Source: Turbatrix aceti
Lineage: Eukaryota > Nematoda > Chromadorea > Rhabditida > Panagrolaimidae
Assembly (NCBI GenBank): GCA_963969345.1
Contig: OZ017769.1
Span: 11,452,271-11,516,270, forward strand
Direction: 5' to 3'
Length of the DNA: 64,000 nucleotides
This document shows positions 55,875 through 64,000 of this stretch, in pieces. The notes beneath the pieces were generated by a model, which saw nothing but the letters and a program-made list of their open reading frames with translations, ran no database searches and had not been told where the DNA came from. How positions within the stretch are numbered: position 1 is the stretch's first letter; each line of letters opens with the position of its first letter. A program made the position numbers and the translations under genes.

Positions 55875-57725
55875 GCAGCGAGATCAGTCAGATTTTTTCA
55901 CATGTTTCTTTTCTTTTTGTTTTTTGACATGATTGATTATTTTTTCTCCTTGTAATTTTAATGTTGTTATCAGTCGGATGCCCTTGGCATGTGTATAAAG
56001 TTCTTTTTCTCACAAGAAGTTAATGGAAGTAGAAGTCGTTTTTAAAAGGGAGTCTGCGAGCCGATTTTAACTAAGGCAGTCTTATATACGGGTGTGCTAA
56101 TTACAGGTCAGATCACTTACAGGAAGGGCACGCCGTCACGTGACTATCACCACAACTCTTGACGTTTTGAACATTTTGCTACTGATCTTTCGGAACATTT
56201 GATGTTGTAGAATCTTTAACTGAAACATGGATAAGCTGCATCAGTGCCGAAAATCAACATTTTGTGCCGTTGATGACTTTGCCTTACTCATTGCGGGCAT
56301 CGAATAGAAGGAAAACTTTTTTCTCAACTACGCATTGTGCGAAACATGCAATCGACAAGAATTTCGTGGCAAAGTTCGTGATCGTTGACTGTGTAGCATG
56401 CCAAGGAAACAGCGATCTACGCTGTTGTTCCTCACATCAGAAAAACTGTTTCTGGCGGGAAGAGTTTAGCTTCACTGCAAGTGAGTTCTTTTTCATGCTA
56501 TCATCAATAATCGAATTTTTTAGGCATTTTCTTTGGCATTATAGAGAGTTTTTTGGCATTTTAGGGCGTTTTTTGGAATTTTTTGCATTTTTTTTAGCAA
56601 TTTTCTTGCATTTTGCATTTTTCTACCATTTTTTATGCGTTCTTCGGCTTTTTTTGGCATTTTTCGTTTTTTGTCATTCTAGGGTGTTTTTAAGCGTTTG
56701 TAGGGGCATTTTAGAGCATTTATTGGCATTTTCAGGCGTATATGAACGTTTTGAGCATTATTGGTACGAATTAGGCATTTTTCGGGCGTTTGTAAGCATT
56801 TTAAAGCGTATCTTAGCGTTTTCGGCGTTTTTAGGCATTTTTGTGCGTTTTTTCGGCATTCTAGAGCGTTTTTCGGCACTTTTCTAGCATTTTTGTGCGT
56901 TTTTTGGCATTTTTTGCATTTTTTTGCATTTTTCTAGCATTTTTTTGCATTTTTTAGCTTTTTTTTCGCATTTTTTAGCATTTTTTTGCAATTTCTTTGC
57001 ATTTTTTTTGCATTTGTTATGCGTTTTTGGCATTCAGGGCCCAAAGGGCTCGCCTGGCTTGTTCTTTGATTAACACGGATCACTTTTTTCCCGCCATTTT
57101 TTTAAAACGATCAGAAATTTCTGTTATTGGCGAGCATTGCTTTCACAAAAGGACAGCAGTGTATGCGCAGAAGAGAGTCAGGCAACGAGAACGCCTTATC
57201 CTTTACCACGCGTTGTGCCAAACCGACTTGATGATTCATCGAATTGTTTGGCTGGGTTTGTGATTGTTGATTGGGTTGCAGTTGTGCGCATCATTTTTTG
57301 TCTGAGTTGACTGTTTTTGGCGGGAAAAAGTTGTACTGCTTCACTTATACAACGCTGTCTTTCCACCGTGCGCTCGTTTGCGTGCATCATGTTTTGCGAG
57401 TGGACTCTGTTTTTGGCGGGACAAAGTTGTGCTTCACTGCAGGTAACTTCTTTTTCATGCGTTTATCAATATTCGATGTGCATTGCGGCGGGAAAAGTCG
57501 TTGACTTGGCGGCTGTTTTCTTGGCACGGCAGCGACTGATGACGCGAAGTCATCATTCTGGTCAGCGGAGCAAGCGGCAAGCAGGTCGCGCGTTTTGTTG
57601 CTCCGGTCCCGGGTGGGACGCGCAATCATCGAGCCTGTCTACGGAGATCAGTGTTGTTGTGGCGTATGGATCCCGGTGGGTTGCTTTTATTTTGGAAAAT
57701 ACTGGATAGAAAATGATATAAATTC
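55875..57725. other. Subtelomeric repeats and duplicated fragments
   Basis: Three related copies of CTGTTTnTGGCGGGAnnAGTT, mostly followed by GCTTCACTgCA, lie near 56446, 57311 and 57407. The flanks of the first two are also alike (GCGTTGTGCCAAAC versus GCATTGTGCGAAAC, then GTGATTGTTGA versus GTGATCGTTGA). A degenerate GCATTTT array lies between them. I cannot support a gene. Confidence 0.45.
56505..57035. repeat. Degenerate (GGCATTTTT)n low-complexity array
   Basis: About 530 bp consist almost wholly of GCATTTT/GCGTTTT units with drifting spacing (GGCATTTTAGGGCGTTTTTTGG, GCATTTTTCTAGCATTTTTTTGC and so on). It produces a long Phe-rich open frame on the plus strand and an Asn/Lys-rich one on the minus strand; both are artefacts. 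It is probably a decayed satellite. Confidence 0.75.
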
Positions 57726-58097
57726 ATGATGCGTTGTTCTTTTTCAGCTCACACGTGCATCCTCTACACGTCTACACGTCTACATCCATTCACTTGCAAT
57801 TTCCAGACGTGCTCAACTTTTACAGGGAGTGCCAAGGCGCCCTGCCAGGTTGGTTTTATAGCACAGCTTTACGGTATCCCTTCTAAAAATGCGCAAATTG
57901 CCTGGATAGCGCTTAGTAAGTACTTCATAGTGTTTGGTATGCTTTTGCTTTTATTCCTTCTGGCGATCTTCCGAGTTTTAAAACGGCTCAATTTTCATTC
58001 AAACAGACTTATTGGCTTAGAAACTAGTATTACTGAACTACGGTTGGGGATTCTCAAAGCGTTACGCTACGACATACGGACTTCCGATTTTGTTTGA
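57726..58097 (+). CDS. Possible last exon of a membrane protein (weak)
   Basis: An open frame after a TTTTTCAG acceptor ends at TGA 58095-58097. It encodes one clear membrane span (YFIVFGMLLLLFLLAIF) followed by a short basic tail, FRVLKRLNFHSNR. No upstream exon can be joined with confidence. It could be a small gene, a 3' exon or chance. Confidence 0.25.
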   Translation: MMRCSFSAHTCILYTSTRLHPFTCNFQTCSTFTGSAKAPCQVGFIAQLYGIPSKNAQIAWIALSKYFIVFGMLLLLFLLAIFRVLKRLNFHSNRLIGLETSITELRLGILKALRYDIRTSDFV

Positions 58098-60027
58098 ATA
58101 ACGTAAAGCTTAGACATAGGCGAAAACGCATATCTCAGGTTCTGGGAAATAGGGAAATGCGGACATATTTGGCTTTGACAAATTTTAAATTGCGGATTAG
58201 GTTTTGAGGCTTAGGATAGTGCTAGTTCACAGAAAGAATAGTGCAGGTTAATGAAAATAACGAATAGCTGTAAGATTAGGATTATTGAATTGGAAATTAG
58301 GTGCTTGGAACCGTAGGCTTGGAACCGTTTTGAATAACGTATTACGTTGTAAAATTAGAAATGCGGTTTTCGTTGATTAGAAATAAAATTTATTGTAAAC
58401 TCGACAGTAATTTTTTTCAATTGTGGGTACATATACTACTGTTGTTTAAAGTATTTAAACAATCTCTTGCTATTGCATAAAAACATCAGAAACTCTTTTT
58501 TTAAAGTTAACTTCACTTTATCGAACGTAGATTGTTAATAAGTTGGTTTCTCATTTGACAGCATAAAAAATTTTAACTCATTTTTGGAGTAGAGGCAAAA
58601 CTCAGAAAACATGTCGGATTTAGTAACATGATCGTCTTCAATAATTATTTTTGAGTCATCTAATAGTCTGATTATCAATCCGAACTGACGAAACGATGTG
58701 TAAGAAAATTTTCTTCCTAACGTTTGCTCAACTGTTAGAAAAACTTTAATGACGGCTGAGATACTGTAATTTAAATTTGAACCGCATTTCCAACTTCACA
58801 ACGTAATATTAGGCGAATAAAGAATAGCGGATAGCTCAGGTGCAGGGAAGTAAGGAATAGCGTATATATCTGGCTTGGATAAGAAGCGAACTATTGTTTG
58901 CTGTTAACATATTGCACTATAAGTTATTACAGGGTGAAAGCATTTTTTTAAACCATGCGGGATTCAACAAAACCAAAAATTTTACAGTAACTAGGTATTT
59001 TAGAACACATGATTTTTTGTTTTTGGCTGGCTGCCTTAGGCGGCTATACAGGAGCTAAAACAAAACTGAGAATTCACTGAATACATACCCGAACTGGAGT
59101 GCCGCCAATTGAAAGGTGCCCCGATATTGGGTAAACATTTGTTTATCCCTGTTTTTGGTTTTTTGTCCCGCGCGCTTTGGTAAATTCTGTAAAAAGCCCC
59201 GTATTGCAATGAAGGGGTGCTAATAAATCTAGTGAGGTGCCATGACATCACCAATGCCGTTTCGGACTTTTTCTGTTTAATTCTGAACCCAAAATCCATA
59301 ATGCCGATGGCCCTACCTGTTCAGAAATGATAAGTAAGTGGGGTGTTTGAATTTTTTGACAACAATAGAGGTTTATGAATCAAATGAAATTGCAGGGATA
59401 TTAGTGCGCAAGATTTTAGGGCAACGGTAAAAATAAAAAGACCTTTACATTGACGTGCAGCCTAAATCAAAAAAGTTTTAGTTTTGTTTTGGCTTCTGTA
59501 TCGCCGCCTAATGCAGCCAGGCAAAAACAACAAAAATCATGGGTTCCAAAACGTCTAGTTGTTGTATAATTTTTGGTTTCACTGGAATTTATTTATTTAT
59601 TTATTTCACCATTACTCAGTGGTTAGTTATCATTAGACCAGATGTTAGGAGGTACGAATGATGTCCACGTAGGTTTCACTGGAATTTGCTTGGTTTAATT
59701 GATTTGCCAATGAATGCTTGTAACCGTTACTTGTAGTCTGGTGCTGAGTATTAGGCTTCTGCTTCTACTGCAAGTTCACGGAAATATCGAATAGCAGATA
59801 ATTAGGATTATGAGCTATTGCGGAAAGATCCTTGGGGGCTTGGAAGTTTAGGTGCGGTTTAGAATTAGACGAACGGTGAATTCATGAGAGGTGCTAGCGG
59901 ATATGATTTTGCGAACTAGCCGCTTTGCTATTTACAGTAGCGCTCAAATGTTTAAATGCAAACACATATTTGAATATTTGCTACCGTTAAACGCCATGGA
60001 TGAAGTCCTTATTTTTGAGGTAGGACG
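58098..60027. other. Gene-free subtelomere with diverged direct repeats
   Basis: Related stretches recur at about 58120-58215 and 58815-58885: words like GCATATCTCAGGTTCTGGGAAATAGGGAAATGCGGA match GCGGATAGCTCAGGTGCAGGGAAGTAAGGAATAGCG, both leading into TATnTGGCTT. A weaker relative is near 59780. Scattered telomere-like words (GGCTTAGGATAG at 58209, TATTAGGCTTCTG at 59749) occur. Retroposon copy 3 lies at 59591-59671. No gene is supported. Confidence 0.55.
59591..59671 (-). mobile_element. Ultra-short retroposon, copy 3
   Basis: This 81-bp insertion is flanked by a perfect 16-bp target duplication, GGTTTCACTGGAATTT (59575-59590 and 59672-59687). On the minus strand it ends in (AAAT)n after the same core as copies 1 and 2, with three substitutions in the first bases and about 11 extra bases at the 5' end. 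Confidence 0.9.
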
Positions 60028-61014
60028 TCCATACCAGTGTCTTTAATATCGCCCAGTTTCGGACACATTGGATCAAAATTAAATTTTTGGTATATTGATT
60101 TGTAAGATGTGCGTGTTCAAATCTTTAAAGGCAAGACGCTCAACCTCAAATTCTGCTAGTATATAAGCGACTTATGGACTTTTTATCCCGTAAACGAAAT
60201 TTCCTAGGTGTGTATCATTGTTTAGAAGCGATGCTCTTGATTCACGGTAGAACAATAGTCGGTTGACTCTGTTTTCCTAAGCACAATGCCCGTAAGCGTT
60301 GTATAATTTTTAGTGCTCTCAATATTGGTTTTAAAAAGGCTATGTTGATATCAAAAAATGTTAACAGAGTTTACAAGATGGTTGAATTTTCATCTGCGTT
60401 AACCCCAACATAGGGATTTTTTAAACTGGTGTTGCATGGTCAAAATTTGGCATTGAATATACGGTATTTTCATTTTAAAATGGCGATCGTACTAAATGAC
60501 AGCAATACAAAACGTAATTACCGTCAACTAGGCAGTTCACGAAATTTCTCGGTTTAGCTCAATATTTCGACGTTGAGGTCTATCTGTGAATCATATTGGT
60601 CATTAGTATTTTTTGGGGAATCAATTTTGTTCTTAGTAAATCGTTATCCCTGATGTAAAGCAACATGTAGGCAATCTTTTAAAGCCACGGGACTTGCTTT
60701 TACAACTCAATTTTACAACCAATATTGAGACCACTAAAAATTAGACAACTCCTACAGGCACTGTCCTTTAAAAAACATGGTCAGTCGAAGTTTGTTCTAC
60801 CGTGAATCAGGAAGTATCGCTTCCAAACAATGATACACCTAGGAAATTTTATTTACGGGATAGAAAGTCCATAGATCGCCTATATCCTAACAAAATTTAA
60901 GGTTGAGCGTCTTGCCTTTAAAGATGTGAACACGCACATCTTACAAATCGATATGCCAAAAATTTGTTTTTGATCCAATGTGTCCGAAACTTGGCGATAT
61001 TAAAGACAGGTATT
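60028..61014. repeat. Terminal inverted repeat abutting the telomere
   Basis: The left arm (about 60028-60336) and right arm (about 60711-61014) are diverged inverted copies, roughly 85-90% alike by eye, around a 374-bp spacer. Matching landmarks include GTCTTTAATATCGCCnAGTTTCGG, GGCAAGACGCTCAACCT and ATTCACGGTAGAACAA. The outer tip CCAATACCTGTC of the right arm runs straight into the telomere. The left tip (CCATACCAGTGTC) adjoins ordinary subtelomere. No coding capacity is seen. Confidence 0.85.
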
Positions 61015-64000
61015 GGCTTAGGCTTAGGCTTAGGCTTAGGCTTAGGCTTAGGCTTAGGCTTAGGCTTAGGCTTAGGCTTAGGCTTAGGCTTAGGCTTAGG
61101 CTTAGGCTTAGGCTTAGGCTTAGGCTTAGGCTTAGGCTTAGGCTTAGGCTTAGGCTTAGGCTTAGGCTTAGGCTTAGGCTTAGGCTTAGGCTTAGGCTTA
61201 GGCTTAGGCTTAGGCTTAGGCTTAGGCTTAGGCTTAGGCTTAGGCTTAGGCTTAGGCTTAGGCTTAGGCTTAGGCTTAGGCTTAGGCTTAGGCTTAGGCT
61301 TAGGCTTAGGCTTAGGCTTAGGCTTAGGCTTAGGCTTAGGCTTAGGCTTAGGCTTAGGCTTAGGCTTAGGCTTAGGCTTAGGCTTAGGCTTAGGCTTAGG
61401 CTTAGGCTTAGGCTTAGGCTTAGGCTTAGGCTTAGGCTTAGGCTTAGGCTTAGGCTTAGGCTTAGGCTTAGGCTTAGGCTTAGGCTTAGGCTTAGGCTTA
61501 GGCTTAGGCTTAGGCTTAGGCTTAGGCTTAGGCTTAGGCTTAGGCTTAGGCTTAGGCTTAGGCTTAGGCTTAGGCTTAGGCTTAGGCTTAGGCTTAGGCT
61601 TAGGCTTAGGCTTAGGCTTAGGCTTAGGCTTAGGCTTAGGCTTAGGCTTAGGCTTAGGCTTAGGCTTAGGCTTAGGCTTAGGCTTAGGCTTAGGCTTAGG
61701 CTTAGGCTTAGGCTTAGGCTTAGGCTTAGGCTTAGGCTTAGGCTTAGGCTTAGGCTTAGGCTTAGGCTTAGGCTTAGGCTTAGGCTTAGGCTTAGGCTTA
61801 GGCTTAGGCTTAGGCTTAGGCTTAGGCTTAGGCTTAGGCTTAGGCTTAGGCTTAGGCTTAGGCTTAGGCTTAGGCTTAGGCTTAGGCTTAGGCTTAGGCT
61901 TAGGCTTAGGCTTAGGCTTAGGCTTAGGCTTAGGCTTAGGCTTAGGCTTAGGCTTAGGCTTAGGCTTAGGCTTAGGCTTAGGCTTAGGCTTAGGCTTAGG
62001 CTTAGGCTTAGGCTTAGGCTTAGGCTTAGGCTTAGGCTTAGGCTTAGGCTTAGGCTTAGGCTTAGGCTTAGGCTTAGGCTTAGGCTTAGGCTTAGGCTTA
62101 GGCTTAGGCTTAGGCTTAGGCTTAGGCTTAGGCTTAGGCTTAGGCTTAGGCTTAGGCTTAGGCTTAGGCTTAGGCTTAGGCTTAGGCTTAGGCTTAGGCT
62201 TAGGCTTAGGCTTAGGCTTAGGCTTAGGCTTAGGCTTAGGCTTAGGCTTAGGCTTAGGCTTAGGCTTAGGCTTAGGCTTAGGCTTAGGCTTAGGCTTAGG
62301 CTTAGGCTTAGGCTTAGGCTTAGGCTTAGGCTTAGGCTTAGGCTTAGGCTTAGGCTTAGGCTTAGGCTTAGGCTTAGGCTTAGGCTTAGGCTTAGGCTTA
62401 GGCTTAGGCTTAGGCTTAGGCTTAGGCTTAGGCTTAGGCTTAGGCTTAGGCTTAGGCTTAGGCTTAGGCTTAGGCTTAGGCTTAGGCTTAGGCTTAGGCT
62501 TAGGCTTAGGCTTAGGCTTAGGCTTAGGCTTAGGCTTAGGCTTAGGCTTAGGCTTAGGCTTAGGCTTAGGCTTAGGCTTAGGCTTAGGCTTAGGCTTAGG
62601 CTTAGGCTTAGGCTTAGGCTTAGGCTTAGGCTTAGGCTTAGGCTTAGGCTTAGGCTTAGGCTTAGGCTTAGGCTTAGGCTTAGGCTTAGGCTTAGGCTTA
62701 GGCTTAGGCTTAGGCTTAGGCTTAGGCTTAGGCTTAGGCTTAGGCTTAGGCTTAGGCTTAGGCTTAGGCTTAGGCTTAGTGCTTAGGCTTAGGCTTAGGC
62801 TTAGGCTTAGGCTTAGGCTTAGGCTTAGGCTTAGGCTTAGGCTTAGGCTTAGGCTTAGGCTTAGGCTTAGGCTTAGGCTTAGGCTTAGGCTTAGGCTTAG
62901 GCTTAGGCTTAGGCTTAGGCTTAGGCTTAGGCTTAGGCTTAGGCTTAGGCTTAGGCTTAGGCTTAGGCTTAGGCTTAGGCTTAGGCTTAGGCTTAGGCTT
63001 AGGCTTAGGCTTAGGCTTAGGCTTAGGCTTAGGCTTAGGCTTAGGCTTAGGCTTAGGCTTAGGCTTAGGCTTAGGCTTAGGCTTAGGCTTAGGCTTAGGC
63101 TTAGGCTTAGGCTTAGGCTTAGGCTTAGGCTTAGGCTTAGGCTTAGGCTTAGGCTTAGGCTTAGGCTTAGGCTTAGGCTTAGGCTTAGGCTTAGGCTTAG
63201 GCTTAGGCTTAGGCTTAGGCTTAGGCTTAGGCTTAGGCTTAGGCTTAGGCTTAGGCTTAGGCTTAGGCTTAGGCTTAGGCTTAGGCTTAGGCTTAGGCTT
63301 AGGCTTAGGCTTAGGCTTAGGCTTAGGCTTAGGCTTAGGCTTAGGCTTAGGCTTAGGCTTAGGCTTAGGCTTAGGCTTAGGCTTAGGCTTAGGCTTAGGC
63401 TTAGGCTTAGGCTTAGGCTTAGGCTTAGGCTTAGGCTTAGGCTTAGGCTTAGGCTTAGGCTTAGGCTTAGGCTTAGGCTTAGGCTTAGGCTTAGGCTTAG
63501 GCTTAGGCTTAGGCTTAGGCTTAGGCTTAGGCTTAGGCTTAGGCTTAGGCTTAGGCTTAGGCTTAGGCTTAGGCTTAGGCTTAGGCTTAGGCTTAGGCTT
63601 AGGCTTAGGCTTAGGCTTAGGCTTAGGCTTAGGCTTAGGCTTAGGCTTAGGCTTAGGCTTAGGCTTAGGCTTAGGCTTAGGCTTAGGCTTAGGCTTAGGC
63701 TTAGGCTTAGGCTTAGGCTTAGGCTTAGGCTTAGGCTTAGGCTTAGGCTTAGGCTTAGGCTTAGGCTTAGGCTTAGGCTTAGGCTTAGGCTTAGGCTTAG
63801 GCTTAGGCTTAGGCTTAGGCTTAGGCTTAGGCTTAGGCTTAGGCTTAGGCTTAGGCTTAGGCTTAGGCTTAGGCTTAGGCTTAGGCTTAGGCTTAGGCTT
63901 AGGCTTAGGCTTAGGCTTAGGCTTAGGCTTAGGCTTAGGCTTAGGCTTAGGCTTAGGCTTAGGCTTAGGCTTAGGCTTAGGCTTAGGCTTAGGCTTAGGC
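61015..64000 (+). repeat. Telomere, (TTAGGC)n
   Basis: Nearly 3 kb, about 497 units of the nematode telomere hexamer, run to the last base of the window with the G-rich strand 5'-3' toward the end. The only irregular unit I see is TTAGTGC, with one extra T at 62780. The array makes a 602-codon Arg-Leu frame, which is not a gene. The true end is at or beyond the window edge. Confidence 0.99.

Noticed and set aside
56264..56887. A 207-residue Phe-rich open frame that could look like a membrane protein
   Set aside because: It is created by the degenerate GCATTTT array; the hydrophobicity comes from repeated TTT codons and the reverse strand is open too.
60978..62786. A 602-codon open frame of alternating Arg and Leu
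   Set aside because: It is the translation of the (TTAGGC)n telomere array and ends where the single extra T shifts the phase.
1..64000. CRISPR arrays, operons with ribosome binding sites, or other bacterial features
   Set aside because: The genes are spliced and the window ends in a eukaryotic telomere; no direct-repeat/spacer array is present.

Overview
The window is a chromosome end from an animal with a nematode-type telomere. From about 61015 to the last base it is an almost uninterrupted (TTAGGC)n array, with the G-rich strand running outward. The gene models fit a nematode: introns are mostly 43-55 bp, GT-AG, with T-rich TTTTCAG or TTTTAG acceptors, and the genes are compact. It does not look like a close relative of Caenorhabditis. 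One conflict is a predicted radial-spoke (RSP3-like) protein, a motile-cilium family that nematodes are generally thought to have lost. All gene models were spliced by hand from the sequence. Total coding length was used as a check: with one exception (PCID2) every complete model is open and divisible by three.

Layout. 1-226: possible 3' end of an unknown gene. 227-4878: gene-free and repeat-rich. 4879-15088 (+): TOR kinase, 12 exons, 2544 residues, with a 1.05-kb foldback transposon in one intron. 15210-15706: a MITE with a 10-bp target duplication, then a tRNA-Trp relic. 15889-16969 (-): RNase PH-fold exosome subunit. 17148-18707 (+): PCID2. 19681-21483 (+): RSP3-like protein. 21635-22244 (-): unknown protein. 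22582-23438 (-): C2orf68/UPF0561 homologue. 26992-29191 (-): membrane-anchored carboxylesterase-like protein. 29553-30088 (+): small single-pass membrane protein. 30514-31555 (+): CDV3. 32020-32770 (+): pyroglutamyl-peptidase I. 33585-35640: decayed ABCA transporter broken by a TIR transposon and a tiny retroposon. 35944-37181 (-): inositol hexakisphosphate kinase. 38470-40393 (+): alpha/beta syntrophin. 40582-41926 (-): ORC4. 42266-42569 (+): COX7C. 47796-51175 (+): GPI-type three-Ig protein (IgLON/DIP/lachesin class). 51808-52807 (-): MATH-BTB protein. 53168-54283 (+): four-TM protein. 54815-55874 (+): Headcase. 55875-61014: repeat-rich subtelomere, ending in a roughly 300-bp inverted repeat whose outer edge touches the telomere.

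The genes are mostly unrelated housekeeping and neuronal/muscle genes, so I see no single pathway. Three touch nutrient or growth signalling (TOR, Headcase, IP6K), but nothing shows they are co-regulated. Two or three close head-to-head pairs could share promoters. The most unusual material is mobile DNA: an ultra-short retroposon family with (AAAT)n tails and clear target-site duplications, a palindrome-packed TIR element inside a former ABCA exon, a foldback element in the TOR gene, 160-bp identical repeats 41 kb apart, and the junction between inverted repeat and telomere.
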